From NCBI RefSeq assembly GCF_001400735.1, contig NZ_LJPW01000058.1:1-43098 (forward strand): a stretch of DNA of 43,098 bases, given 5' to 3'. The notes beneath the pieces are model-generated. The model ran no database searches and had not been told where the DNA came from. It saw only the letters and a program-made list of their open reading frames with translations. The stretch comes from Pseudomonas caricapapayae. Lineage in GTDB: Bacteria > Pseudomonadota > Gammaproteobacteria > Pseudomonadales > Pseudomonadaceae. A program made the position numbers and the translations under genes. Position 1 is the first letter of the stretch. Each line of letters opens with the position of its first letter. Below, in pieces: positions 1 through 8,399 of this stretch.

Positions 1-194
1 GACCCGAGCCGAACCCCAATCCACCTGACATCCCAGAACCGCTTTGTGACGCAGAGCCTCACGAACCGCATGCCCACGCGGAGAAGGAACGACAGGTCTG
101 GGAGACTGCTCGTCACTTATGCGCAGAGCGTGGGGACAATGGCAGAAAGGCCCGTTCACTGAGTGAGCCGGGCCTTTCTGATGGCGTCAGACGA
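1..194. other. left edge, no gene recognised; ends in a hairpin
   Basis: No convincing coding region is visible here. All three plus-strand frames are short or have unnatural composition. The only structured element is the GC-rich hairpin at 144-179, just beyond the stop codon of the minus-strand transporter. The left part could be the end of a gene outside the window, but I do not recognise it. Confidence 0.4.
144..179 (-). terminator. hairpin downstream of the MFS transporter gene
   Basis: Two 11-base arms (AGAAAGGCCCG at 144-154 and CGGGCCTTTCT at 169-179) are perfectly complementary, and part of the 14-base centre can pair further. It sits about 15 bases past the stop of the minus-strand gene. 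The T-run is weak, so this is a probable rather than certain intrinsic terminator. Confidence 0.6.
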
Positions 195-1523
195 TTACTC
201 GCTGAGCGTCGGAACCTTGCGAGGGGCCATGAAGTACATCCAGATCAGTGCAATGAAATACATCGCCGGGATCATGGTGAACAACACGTTGTAGTTGTTA
301 TTGGTGGCGGTCAGGACGGCCCCCACAATCTGAGTCATGAACATGCCACCGATGGCCGCGCACATGCCGCCAAAGCCGAAAACCGTGCTCATCATGTGCT
401 TGGGTGTGTAATCCATCACCAGGCTCCAGATATTCGCGGTCCAGGCCTGATGCGCACCCACTGCAAGCGAGATGGCCAGTACCGCCACCCACAGACCGCT
501 GGCGTTTGCGGCGAACACCACGCTGCAGATCGTGATGGCAAAGATCAGCATCGACACCAGACGTGCAGTGGTCGCACGCATGCCACGACCAATCAGCCAG
601 GACGACAGGATACCGCCGCCGATGCTGCCGAAGTCAGCGGTCAGCCAGATCAGGATCAGCGGGATGCCCATCTGCGTCACGCTGATGCCCAGGTTGTATT
701 GCTGATTGAGAAACGGCGGCAGCCAATACAGGTAGAACCAGAACACCGGTGCAGTGATCGCGTAAGCCAGCGCGAAGGCCCAGGTACCACGCATTTTCAG
801 AATGCCGGAGAACGGCACCTTGACCGGGGTCGGTTCGACTTCCTGATTGATGTAATCCAGCTCGGTCTTGCTGACCGTCGGATGCTCTTCGGGGTTGTAG
901 TACTTCAGGCGCCACATGATCACCCAGATCAGTCCCAGCGAACCCATCGCCACAAAGGCAGCCTGCCAGCCCCATACGGTGAGGATCAGCGGCAGCAATG
1001 CCGGGGTGAGCATGGCACCCACGTTAGTGCCGGCGTTGAAGATGCCGGTTGCCACTGCTCGTTCACCCGCCGGGAACCACAGCCGGGTGGTCTTTACACA
1101 GGCGGGGTAGTTGGCCGCCTCGGTCAGGCCCAGGATGAACCGGCAGACCATGAAGCCCACCGCGGAAGTGGCAAGGCCATGAGCACCGGTCGCCAGGCTC
1201 CACAACAGCACCGCGAGGAAGAACGCGCGCTTGACGCCGACCTTGTCGATGAAACGGCCTTGCAGCACGAAGCCCACCGCATAACCGACCTGAAACCAGA
1301 AGTTGATGTTGGCGTAGTCCATCGCCGTCCAGCTCATTTCCTTGGCAAGGATGGGCTGCATGACGCCAAGCGCAGCCCGATCGATGTAGTTCAGCGTAGT
1401 GGCGAAGAACACCAGGGCGAGCATGCCCCAGCGCGTCTTGCCCACGGCGAGCGCGCCGCGAATCTTTTCGCCCATCCCGGCACGGGCGGCCTGGGCGACT
1501 GGGTTGGTCTGGGTGTTAAGCAT
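195..1523 (-). CDS. MFS transporter, probable quinate/shikimate-type carrier (ACS family)
   Basis: A 442-residue integral inner-membrane protein with about 12 hydrophobic segments. The first is preceded by the RWGMLALVFFATTLNYIDRA stretch typical of the anion:cation symporter branch of the major facilitator superfamily, which carries organic acids such as hexuronates, phthalates and aromatic acids in symport with protons. A GxxxDKxGxKR-like loop follows TM2-TM3 (GRFIDKVGVKRAF). It is transcribed divergently from quiC across a 617-bp control region, and an AroE-like dehydrogenase lies nearby. I therefore infer that its substrate is quinate, shikimate or dehydroshikimate; the sequence alone does not fix the substrate. 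The family assignment is firm and the substrate is inference. Confidence 0.85.
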   Translation of the reverse strand: MLNTQTNPVAQAARAGMGEKIRGALAVGKTRWGMLALVFFATTLNYIDRAALGVMQPILAKEMSWTAMDYANINFWFQVGYAVGFVLQGRFIDKVGVKRAFFLAVLLWSLATGAHGLATSAVGFMVCRFILGLTEAANYPACVKTTRLWFPAGERAVATGIFNAGTNVGAMLTPALLPLILTVWGWQAAFVAMGSLGLIWVIMWRLKYYNPEEHPTVSKTELDYINQEVEPTPVKVPFSGILKMRGTWAFALAYAITAPVFWFYLYWLPPFLNQQYNLGISVTQMGIPLILIWLTADFGSIGGGILSSWLIGRGMRATTARLVSMLIFAITICSVVFAANASGLWVAVLAISLAVGAHQAWTANIWSLVMDYTPKHMMSTVFGFGGMCAAIGGMFMTQIVGAVLTATNNNYNVLFTMIPAMYFIALIWMYFMAPRKVPTLSE

Positions 1524-1971
1524 GATGTTCTAACCATCCGTTCCAGGACTGTGCTGCTGGCAACAGTCGGACTGAGAAGTCCACTCGATGCAGGCGTTGT
1601 GCAGGTAAAGTGAAGTCGTAGAACCGTGATTCGACTGGCCTGGTGACTCAGGTTCCCATCGAGACGATCCGTCGGGCCGACAATTTACAGGTTGGGCCGC
1701 GCAAGTGTGTTGGAATGTTTCAGGCGACGCGTACCTGGATCAGGCTTTTGGCCGGATGAGTTCGTCGAACATGACGTCTGGTAAGACGGACGGGGGAGCG
1801 GGCGAGCAAAGCGAGAAGGGTGCACATGAGCAATGTTCCTGTTTTTTGAATTGTTATGGGTTGCTGCTGATGAAGCAAAAGATCAAACCGTTTGACTGCG
1901 GGTCTATCCTGCAATGTGATGCTGATGTTGCGCATTGCGAGATACAGCGTCAATTGAGTAAAACGGCTTTT

Positions 1972-1986
1972 GTTCGATAATCGAAC
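1972..1986. promoter_or_regulatory. perfect palindrome GTTCGATAATCGAAC, operator candidate
   Basis: Arms GTTCGAT and ATCGAAC flank a single central A. The sequence closely resembles the operators of IclR-family regulators of protocatechuate and hydroxybenzoate catabolism (PcaR, PcaU, PobR), whose half-sites contain GTTCGATAATCG. QuiC produces protocatechuate, so such a regulator acting here would make sense. No IclR gene is in the window; the adjacent regulator is TetR-type. Confidence 0.55.
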
Positions 1987-1991
1987 GTAAA

Positions 1992-2005
1992 ACTAACCGG
2001 TTCGT
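1992..2005. promoter_or_regulatory. imperfect palindrome ACTAACCGGTTCGT, TetR-type operator candidate
   Basis: Arms ACTAACC and GGTTCGT are inverted with one mismatch. The site lies six bases after the first palindrome and about where a -35 would fall relative to TAGTAT at 2022-2027. TetR-family repressors often bind sites of this size overlapping promoters, and a TetR gene lies just downstream of quiC. The link is inference. Confidence 0.4.
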
Positions 2006-2140
2006 ACACTTTATGTTGCTGTAGTATTTTGACAGGCAAATACTTTACTCGCACCTCTGAATAAGGCCGGGAAAGGCCAGGAATGCGGTGCTGTCCAGTC
2101 GCGCCCGGAACAGGTCGCGCTCATCCAGGAGCTGAAAAGC

Positions 2141-4048
2141 ATGCAGCGTTCAATTGCTACCGTATCCTTGAGCGGTACTCTGCCCGAAAAGCTCGAAGCT
2201 ATCGCCGCAGCCGGCTTTGACGGCGTCGAGATTTTTGAAAACGACTTGTTGTATTACGATGGTAGCCCACGCAACGTCAGGCAGATGTGTGCCGATCTGG
2301 GCATCGCCATCACCCTGTTCCAGCCGTTCCGCGATTTCGAAGGCTGCCGCCGTGACCGCCTGCAGCGCAATCTCGACCGTGCCGAACGCAAATTCGATCT
2401 GATGCAGGAACTGGGCACCGATCTGGTGCTGGTGTGCAGCAATGCATCCGCTGATTCAGTGGGTGATGAAAACGTGCTGCTGGATGACCTGAGCCTGTTG
2501 GCCGAGCGTGCCGGTGCCCGCAATCTGCGTGTCGGTTATGAGGCGCTGGCCTGGGGCAAGCATGTGAACACCTGGCAACAGGTCTGGAACCTGGTGCGTC
2601 AGATCGACCATCCGGCATTGGGTGTGTTGCTCGACAGTTTTCATACCCTGTCGCTGAAAGGTGATCCGAGTGCGATTGAGCAGATACCGGGTGACAAGAT
2701 TTTCTTCGTACAAATGGCCGACGCACCGATTCTGGCGATGGATGTGCTGGAGTGGAGCCGCCATTTTCGCTGCTTCCCCGGTCAGGGGGAGTTCGATCTC
2801 GCCGGCTTCCTCGCACCAATCCTGCGCAGCGGCTATGACGGTCCGTTATCGCTGGAGGTGTTCAACGATGGCTTCCGTGCCGCGCCGACTCGCGCCAATG
2901 CTGAAGACGGCTTGCGTTCGCTGCTCTATCTCGAAGAAAAAACCCGTCAGTTGATGGCACGCGACGCGTCTGCCGCAGCTCCCGAGATTCTGTTCAATCC
3001 GCCGTCTGCCAGCACCTACAACGGCGTCGAGTTCCTCGAGTTCGCGGTCGACGAGAGCCACGGTGCTCGTCTGTCGGGCTGGCTGCAACGGCTGGGCTTC
3101 GCCAGGCTGGGTCAGCACCGGTCCAAGGCGGTCAGTCTGCTGGGGCAGGGCGACATCAAGATTGTACTCAACGCCGAACCCTATTCGTTTGCCCACAGTT
3201 TTTTCGAGGCGCATGGGCCTTCATTGTGCGCCACCGCTTTGCGCGTCGACGATGGTCATCAGTCGCTGGAGCGTGCGCGTGCATTCAAGGGCCAGCCGTA
3301 TCGTGGACTGGTCGGCCCTAATGAGCGGGAGATTCCATCGGTCCGCGCGCCCGACGGCAGCCTGATCTATCTGGTTGACAAAGCCGCGCCTGGAGAATCG
3401 ATTTACGACAGCGACTTTGTCGTCGATCCGCAAGCGGTTGCCAAGGGCGGTTTGCAGCGCATCGATCACATGGCCATGGCGCTGCCAGCCGACAGCCTGG
3501 ACAGCTGGGTACTGTTCTACAAAAGCATTCTCGATTTCGAGGCTGACGACGAAGTGGTATTGCCCGACCCGTACGGTCTGGTCAAGAGCCGTGCGCTGCG
3601 CAGTCGTTGCAGCACTGTGCGCCTGCCGCTGAATATTTCCGAAAATCGCAACACCGCCATTTCCCATGCGCTGTCGAGCTACCGCGGTTCCGGGGTGCAC
3701 CACATCGCGTTTTCCTGTGAAGACATCTTTGCCGAAGTCAGTCGCGCGAAGGAAGCTGGCGTGCCATTGCTGGACATCCCGCTCAACTATTACGACGACC
3801 TGGCAGCCCGCTTTGATTTCGACGAGGAGTTTCTCAGCGAACTGGCTTATTACAACGTGCTCTATGACCGCGACGCGCAAGGCGGTGAGCTGTTCCATGT
3901 CTACACCGATGCTTTTGACGGACGCTTCTTCTTCGAGATTCTGCAACGCAAGAATGGCTACGTAGGGTATGGCGCGGCCAACGTGCCGGTTCGTCTGGCC
4001 GCGATGGCCAAGGCGCGCAATGTGGCGGCGCGTCAGGCGCGACTGTAG
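2141..4048 (+). CDS. quiC: 3-dehydroshikimate dehydratase fused to an HPPD-like domain
   Basis: A 635-residue cytoplasmic enzyme that converts 3-dehydroshikimate to protocatechuate, the committing step of quinate/shikimate catabolism. The N-terminal half (about 1-270) is a xylose-isomerase-type TIM barrel. E134 (GYEAL), D165 (LLDSFH), Q191 (FVQMAD) and E239 (SLEVF) fall at the metal-binding positions known for Pseudomonas QuiC-type dehydratases. The C-terminal half (about 290-620) is a vicinal-oxygen-chelate module like 4-hydroxyphenylpyruvate dioxygenase. H443 (IDHMA), H521 (VHHIAF) and E599 (FFEILQR) match that family's iron triad, so the domain may still bind metal. The start is supported by AGGAG nine bases upstream of the ATG. 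It is divergent from the carrier gene and is followed by a TetR regulator. Confidence 0.93.
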   Translation: MQRSIATVSLSGTLPEKLEAIAAAGFDGVEIFENDLLYYDGSPRNVRQMCADLGIAITLFQPFRDFEGCRRDRLQRNLDRAERKFDLMQELGTDLVLVCSNASADSVGDENVLLDDLSLLAERAGARNLRVGYEALAWGKHVNTWQQVWNLVRQIDHPALGVLLDSFHTLSLKGDPSAIEQIPGDKIFFVQMADAPILAMDVLEWSRHFRCFPGQGEFDLAGFLAPILRSGYDGPLSLEVFNDGFRAAPTRANAEDGLRSLLYLEEKTRQLMARDASAAAPEILFNPPSASTYNGVEFLEFAVDESHGARLSGWLQRLGFARLGQHRSKAVSLLGQGDIKIVLNAEPYSFAHSFFEAHGPSLCATALRVDDGHQSLERARAFKGQPYRGLVGPNEREIPSVRAPDGSLIYLVDKAAPGESIYDSDFVVDPQAVAKGGLQRIDHMAMALPADSLDSWVLFYKSILDFEADDEVVLPDPYGLVKSRALRSRCSTVRLPLNISENRNTAISHALSSYRGSGVHHIAFSCEDIFAEVSRAKEAGVPLLDIPLNYYDDLAARFDFDEEFLSELAYYNVLYDRDAQGGELFHVYTDAFDGRFFFEILQRKNGYVGYGAANVPVRLAAMAKARNVAARQARL

Positions 4049-4071
4049 CGCCAGCTGACGGCAGAGCAGCC

Positions 4072-4093
4072 GCGAGGGGTTCTCGTCCCTCGC
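4072..4093 (+). terminator. hairpin after quiC
   Basis: GCGAGGG (4072-4078) pairs with CCCTCGC (4087-4093) around an 8-base loop, 24 bases past the quiC stop. No T-run follows, so it may stabilise the transcript or terminate only weakly. Confidence 0.35.
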
Positions 4094-4155
4094 AGCTTCC
4101 CTCCATCTGCGGTCGGCTTCATACTTCGCGTATCACCCGTGGTCATGAGCCAATA

Positions 4156-4839
4156 ATGAAAACAATCGACTCCGCCGTTGCCGTTGAACCTGCCTCTGTC
4201 GTGCCCGATGTGGTTCCCAAGGGGCGCAAGAACAATCCGGAAAAGACCCGCGAGGATATTCTTCAGGCAGCCGTCGCCGAATTCGTCGCTCATGGCCTGT
4301 CGGGAGCGCGTGTCGATGCCATTGCCGAGCGCACCAAGACCTCGAAACGGATGATTTATTACTACTTCGGCAGTAAGGAGCAGCTGTACGTCGAGGTGCT
4401 GGAAAAACTCTACGGCGCCATTCGCAATACCGAGGCCGAGTTGAATCTGGGCGAACTCGAGCCTGTCGAGGCAATTCATCGGGTGGTTGAATTCACCTTC
4501 GATCACCACGATAGCAACGTCGATTTCGTCCGCATCGTGTGCATCGAAAACATCCATTACGGCGAGAATGTCAAACAGTCAGACTCGATCCAGGCCAAAA
4601 GCCAGAACATCATCAAGGCGCTCGACGGCATTCTGCGTCGCGGTGAGGCCAGTGGCCTGTTCCGCGATGGCGTCCATCCTGTGGACCTGCACCTGATGAT
4701 CAGTTCGTTCTGCTTCTACCGAATCTCCAACCGCCATACCTTCAGTGAAATCTTCCAGATCGAGCTGTGGAGCGAGGAGGTCAAGCAGCGTCACAAAGCG
4801 ATGATCTGCGACGCTGTATTGCGGTATCTCAAGCGCTGA
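4156..4839 (+). CDS. TetR/AcrR-family transcriptional regulator
   Basis: A 227-residue protein with a basic, disordered N-terminus, then the TetR DNA-binding domain (about residues 28-85). The recognition helix region reads TKTSKRMIYYYFGSKEQLY, the typical S/T-x(3)-IYYYFGSKE pattern. The C-terminal all-helical domain (about 90-220) would bind a ligand and dimerise. It lies on the same strand as quiC, about 108 bases downstream, and converges on the AroE-like gene. I infer that it senses an intermediate of quinate/shikimate catabolism and controls quiC and the carrier. The palindrome at 1992-2005 is a candidate site. No strong Shine-Dalgarno precedes the ATG, so the exact start is less certain. 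The family is clear and the ligand is unknown. Confidence 0.85.
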   Translation: MKTIDSAVAVEPASVVPDVVPKGRKNNPEKTREDILQAAVAEFVAHGLSGARVDAIAERTKTSKRMIYYYFGSKEQLYVEVLEKLYGAIRNTEAELNLGELEPVEAIHRVVEFTFDHHDSNVDFVRIVCIENIHYGENVKQSDSIQAKSQNIIKALDGILRRGEASGLFRDGVHPVDLHLMISSFCFYRISNRHTFSEIFQIELWSEEVKQRHKAMICDAVLRYLKR

Positions 4840-4842
4840 GGC

Positions 4843-5697
4843 TCACAGGGTGTGGAAGTGCGCCATCATGCGTTCGGCATCGGCGCTCCGGCCACTGAAC
4901 AGTTCAAAGGCCTTCACCGCCTGAAACACGGCCATGGTGCTGCCATCCAGGGTTCGGCAGCCCAGTGCACGAGCCTGCTTGAGCAGTTCGGTTTCCAGTG
5001 GGAAGTAAATGATTTCCGCGACCCACAGCTCTGACCGCAGCAACTCGACCGGCAGCGGCGTGCCCGGCAGTTTGGCCATGCCGACCGGCGTGGTGTTGAC
5101 CAGCCCGTCGGCCCGGGCCATTGCTGCCGCCAGGTCCTGGCCCACTTGTGCTCTTGCGGCACCGAAGTGAGCATTGAGATTGTCCACCAACCCCTGAGCG
5201 CGTTGCGGCTCGACTTCGAATACCGTAAGGCATTCGACGCCTGCGGCCAATAACGCATGCGCTACGGCAGCGCCAGCGCCGCCTGCCCCCATTTGCACCA
5301 CATGGCGGCGTGGCGCCTTGTCCAGTCCACGCTGGAAGCCCTCGGCAAAGCCCAGGCAATCAGTGTTGTGACCGATGCGCTTACCATCCTTGAAGACCAC
5401 AGTATTTACCGCGCCGATACCGCGCGCTTCATCGGACAGCTCGTCCAGCAAAGGGATGACTGCCTGCTTGCAGGGAAACGTAATATTCAAGCCGGTGAAA
5501 CCGCACGCTCGAGCGCCTTCAAGCAGTCTTGGCAGGGCGCTGGTGTCCAGTTGCAGGGCGTCGATATCGATCAGCCTATACAGATAGCGTATACCCTGTG
5601 CATCGCCTTCGTGCTCGTGCATGGCTGGGGTCCGCGAGGCCTGGATGCCCGAGCCGATAAGACCGGCGAGGACGGATGTATTTTCAGCATGAGTCAT
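4843..5697 (-). CDS. shikimate/quinate dehydrogenase family protein (AroE-like)
   Basis: A 284-residue oxidoreductase of the AroE/YdiB family interconverting shikimate (or quinate) and the dehydro form. Visible features are the substrate-binding start (GSGIQASRTPAMHEHE), a catalytic-lysine segment (NITFPCKQAV), HNTDCLGF, the glycine-rich dinucleotide loop GAGGAGAAVA and the NTTPVGM stretch. Where NADP-dependent AroE has an NRT-type phosphate-binding motif, this protein has an acidic VFEVEP, which favours NAD. That fits a catabolic dehydrogenase beside quiC rather than the biosynthetic aroE. The ATG at 5697 is preferred over an ATG 27 bases upstream because the encoded N-terminus (MTHAENTSVLAG) begins closer to the domain. 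The gene converges with the TetR gene, three bases apart. Confidence 0.85.
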   Translation of the reverse strand: MTHAENTSVLAGLIGSGIQASRTPAMHEHEGDAQGIRYLYRLIDIDALQLDTSALPRLLEGARACGFTGLNITFPCKQAVIPLLDELSDEARGIGAVNTVVFKDGKRIGHNTDCLGFAEGFQRGLDKAPRRHVVQMGAGGAGAAVAHALLAAGVECLTVFEVEPQRAQGLVDNLNAHFGAARAQVGQDLAAAMARADGLVNTTPVGMAKLPGTPLPVELLRSELWVAEIIYFPLETELLKQARALGCRTLDGSTMAVFQAVKAFELFSGRSADAERMMAHFHTL

Positions 5698-5881
5698 AGG
5701 ATACGTCTCTTGTTTTTGTGCCACTGCCCGGTCCAGGGCAGGTGTTGAGCGGAATGTACCAGATGGTTAATAGTGCCGCAGGTGGCAGGTGATTGCTATG
5801 CAGCGATGTTGTGCGGTGATCGCCCTAATCAGGGATAATCCACGGCCAGCCGCTTCAGATCAGCCAGAGTTCACGCCGCAC

Positions 5882-6772
5882 ATGTCCGATTCCGTTTTCA
5901 ATGCTGCACAGCAACAAGCCAGCACGCTGTACCTGCCGCCGGGCGCGTGGGCCACTGTGCTCGATTGCCTGTGTGCGAAATTCACCGCTATTAGCCGCGA
6001 ACAATGGCTGGATCGTATTGCCCGCGGGCGGGTGCTGGACGAAAACGGCAAGCCCGTAGCGCCAGACCTCGCATATCGGGAGGGCCTGCGCATTCACTAT
6101 TTCCGTGAGGTGCCCAATGAAACGCCTATTCCGGTGCTCGAAACGATCCTCTACGCTGACGATCATCTGGTAGTGGCTGACAAACCGCACTTTTTGCCCG
6201 TGACACCCGCAGGCGAGTACGTCGAGCAGACGTTGCTGCGCCGTTTGATCCATCGTCTGGGCAACGCCGATCTGGTGCCGCTGCACCGCATCGACCGGCA
6301 CACCGCCGGGCTGGTGCTGTTTTCAGCCAACCGTCAGATGCGCTCGGCTTATCAGGCACTGTTTCCTGCCCGACAGATCGACAAGTTCTACGAAGCCATC
6401 GCGCCGGCGCTGCCGGGGCTGACGTTTCCGCGCTTGCACGAGAGCCGTCTGGTCGAAGGCGAGCCGTTCTTTCGCATGCAGGAAGGCGCAGGCACCAGCA
6501 ATACCCGCACGCAGATCGAGGTACTCGAACGGCAGGATAACTTGTGGCGATACGGGCTCTATCCGGTGACCGGCAAGAAGCATCAGTTACGTGTGCACAT
6601 GGCGGCACTGGGCGCTGGGATCTGCAACGACCCGTTCTATCCGGACGTGGTAAAAGACCCTGTCGACGATTATCAAAACCCTCTTAAGCTGCTGGCCAAG
6701 AGCTTGCGCTTCGTCGACCCGCTCAATGGCCAACAGCGTCACTTCGAAAGCCTGCTCAAGCTTGACTGGTAA
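5882..6772 (+). CDS. RluA-family RNA pseudouridine synthase
   Basis: A 296-residue enzyme predicted to isomerise uridine to pseudouridine in rRNA or tRNA. The signature HRIDRHTAGLVLF places the catalytic aspartate at D138. Other family marks are the ILYADDHLVVADKP segment and the C-terminal GKKHQLRVHMAALG motif. The first about 75 residues, with REQWLDRIARGRVLDENGK, look like an S4-type RNA-binding region. The frame is open 93 bases further upstream, but ATG 5882 gives the family-like N-terminus (MSDSVF). It stands alone between the AroE-like gene and a terminator. Which uridine is modified cannot be read from sequence. Confidence 0.88.
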   Translation: MSDSVFNAAQQQASTLYLPPGAWATVLDCLCAKFTAISREQWLDRIARGRVLDENGKPVAPDLAYREGLRIHYFREVPNETPIPVLETILYADDHLVVADKPHFLPVTPAGEYVEQTLLRRLIHRLGNADLVPLHRIDRHTAGLVLFSANRQMRSAYQALFPARQIDKFYEAIAPALPGLTFPRLHESRLVEGEPFFRMQEGAGTSNTRTQIEVLERQDNLWRYGLYPVTGKKHQLRVHMAALGAGICNDPFYPDVVKDPVDDYQNPLKLLAKSLRFVDPLNGQQRHFESLLKLDW

Positions 6773-6799
6773 GCCGTAGATAATGAGCTGGCAGGCCAA

Positions 6800-6826
6800 A
6801 AAAAACCCGCACTCGGCGGGTTTTTT
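6800..6826. terminator. bidirectional intrinsic terminator
   Basis: AAAAAACCCGC pairs with GCGGGTTTTTT around a 5-base loop. Runs of A and T on both sides make it work for the pseudouridine synthase gene (plus strand) and the lipoprotein gene (minus strand), which converge here. Confidence 0.9.
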
Positions 6827-6849
6827 CAATCAGTCACGTTACGCCCGGA

Positions 6850-7074
6850 TCACAGATCCTTGACGGTACGTACCTGATCCTTGTTGATGCGGGTCTGCTT
6901 GCCGTCGAGCTGTTTGAACTCGTAGAAGCCCGACTCTTCATCGTACTTCGGCGTATCGACAGCCTGGATTTCACGACCATCGTTCAAGGTGATCACAGTG
7001 GGCGATGCGCAGCCGGCGAGGGAGGCAATGCTCAATGCAAGCAGGAAGGCAGCGGGAAGGGTCCGTTGTTTCAT
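6850..7074 (-). CDS. YgdI/YgdR-family small lipoprotein
   Basis: A 74-residue precursor with a lipoprotein signal peptide and lipobox LAGC (lipidated Cys22). The mature part is a single small beta-rich domain of the YgdI/YgdR type, with ITLNDG, SGFYEF and GKQTRINKDQV. The role of the family is not known; it is generally envelope-associated. A second 74-residue paralog is encoded at 18940-19164, with about 21 identical residues in the first 50 of the mature part. It is monocistronic, ending at the shared terminator at 6800-6826. Confidence 0.85.
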   Translation of the reverse strand: MKQRTLPAAFLLALSIASLAGCASPTVITLNDGREIQAVDTPKYDEESGFYEFKQLDGKQTRINKDQVRTVKDL

Positions 7075-7178
7075 TACTGTGTCTCCAGATGGATTCTTGA
7101 TTTACTGAACTCTCAGACGGATACACCGTCGGCAAAGTTCCGTATACACCCGCAGCAAGTTCAATAGCCAGCTACTTG

Positions 7179-7778
7179 CTATGGTTTCTCGCTGATCCCG
7201 GTCAACAGACAGGGGGTGTTCAGGTTGGCCAGACGCGGATCGCCTGCTTCCAGCTGCAGGGCAACTGGCTGCAGCGGTTCCAGGGCCCGTCTCGGGCTGC
7301 GTTCGCCGGCCTGCCACGCGGCTTCCAGCGTTGCAGCGTGAGCGGTGGGGATCATACATAAAAGCGGCTGCCAGTGCTGGCCTTCGCGCACCATTATTGG
7401 TCGTTCCGGGTGCTCACGGGCTTTTTCGCGCAGTGCTTGCAGCAACGGCTCGTCGACCAAAGGCACGTCGCAAGGCAGGATCAGCAGCCACTGATGCCGG
7501 GCGCGCGGCAGGGCGGCGCGAATTCCGGCCAGAGGGCCATTGAATTCGCTATCGTGGTCCTGCACCAACTGATCGGCGTATTGTGCATAGCGCTCGATAT
7601 TGCGGTTGCAGGAAATGATCAGGTCGTCAGTCAGCGGCCGGGTCAGCCGGTGCAGGTGCTCGATCAGCGCCGAGCCCTGCCATTCGATCAGTCCTTTGTC
7701 ACGTCCGCCCATCCGCTGCCCGCGGCCTCCGGCCAGCAGCAGAATCGAGCAGGGAGGCAGCGTGGCAGGAACAATCAT
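7179..7778 (-). CDS. mobA: molybdenum cofactor guanylyltransferase MobA
   Basis: A 199-residue cytoplasmic nucleotidyltransferase that attaches GMP to molybdopterin to make the MGD form of the cofactor. The N-terminal nucleotide-binding motif [17 protein letters not shown] is diagnostic. FNGPLAGI and the metal-binding region [11 protein letters not shown] also match MobA. The length is normal for the family. It is divergent from moaB by 75 bp, so the Moco genes mobA and moaB-moeA form a two-way cluster. The Shine-Dalgarno is weak (a GACGAG-like stretch). Confidence 0.95.
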   Translation of the reverse strand: MIVPATLPPCSILLLAGGRGQRMGGRDKGLIEWQGSALIEHLHRLTRPLTDDLIISCNRNIERYAQYADQLVQDHDSEFNGPLAGIRAALPRARHQWLLILPCDVPLVDEPLLQALREKAREHPERPIMVREGQHWQPLLCMIPTAHAATLEAAWQAGERSPRRALEPLQPVALQLEAGDPRLANLNTPCLLTGISEKP

Positions 7779-7853
7779 CGAACACTCGTCGGGCAGTCAA
7801 AAGGAGTGCTGTGATATAACACCGGCCTGTTTCCTTAACAACTGGATGAGGCC

Positions 7854-8393
7854 ATGAAAGCCAAGGCTGACACACCTTTCGTACCCCTGAATATCGCCGT
7901 GCTGACCGTCAGCGATACCCGTACCCGTGAAACCGATACCTCGGGCCAGATGTTCGTCGACCGCCTGACCGAGGCCGGTCATGGTCTGATCGAACGCGTG
8001 CTGCTCAAGGATGACCTGTACAACATCCGCGCTCAGGTAGCGACCTGGATTGCCAACGATGAGGTGCAAGTCGTGCTGATCACTGGCGGCACGGGCTTTA
8101 CCGGTCGTGACAGCACGCCGGAAGCCGTGGCATGTCTGCTGGACAAGCAGGTCGATGGTTTCGGTGAGCTGTTCCGGCAGATTTCTGTGCCGGACATCGG
8201 CACGTCGACCATTCAGTCACGCGCGCTGGCAGGCCTGTCCAACGGCACCCTGGTGTGCTGCCTGCCGGGCTCCACCAATGCGGTGCGTACTGCCTGGGAC
8301 GGTATTCTCGCTCAGCAACTGGATTCGCGTTTCCGGCCCTGCAACTTCGTGCCGCACCTCAAGCAGGCCGAGCCCTGTGCGACCCGTGGTTGA
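7854..8393 (+). CDS. moaB: molybdenum cofactor biosynthesis protein MoaB
   Basis: A 179-residue MoaB/Mog-type protein acting in molybdopterin adenylylation or metal insertion. It has the fold's signature loops: NIAVLTVSDTRTRETDTSG near residue 14 and the MPT-binding ITGGTGFTGRDSTPEA near residue 78. CLPGSTNAVRTAWD lies near the C-terminus. A Shine-Dalgarno-like GGATGAGG precedes the ATG. The stop codon is directly adjacent to the moeA start region (GTGCTCATG), indicating an operon with translational coupling. Confidence 0.93.
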   Translation: MKAKADTPFVPLNIAVLTVSDTRTRETDTSGQMFVDRLTEAGHGLIERVLLKDDLYNIRAQVATWIANDEVQVVLITGGTGFTGRDSTPEAVACLLDKQVDGFGELFRQISVPDIGTSTIQSRALAGLSNGTLVCCLPGSTNAVRTAWDGILAQQLDSRFRPCNFVPHLKQAEPCATRG

Positions 8394-8399
8394 GTGCTC

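Larger units (their letters stand above)
1524..2140. other. 617-bp divergent control region between the MFS gene and quiC
   Basis: No believable gene lies here. The short open frames on both strands have no good ribosome-binding site and odd composition. The quiC-proximal part is AT-richer and contains a perfect 15-bp palindrome (1972-1986), an imperfect 14-bp palindrome (1992-2005), a TAGTAT -10-like hexamer at 2022-2027 and a TTGACA at 2029-2034 without a good partner. It probably holds the divergent promoters and the sites through which pathway intermediates control them. Confidence 0.5.

Noticed and set aside
396..1613. Long plus-strand open frame opposite the MFS gene
   Set aside because: Shadow of the high-GC transporter gene; His/Arg/Gln-rich composition, no domain and no ribosome-binding site.
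1705..1980. Open frames in the MFS-quiC intergenic region
   Set aside because: Both strands open by chance, poor starts, and the region overlaps likely operators.
2029..2034. TTGACA as the quiC -35
   Set aside because: The hexamer 17 bases downstream (CACCTC) is not a -10, so it is probably chance.
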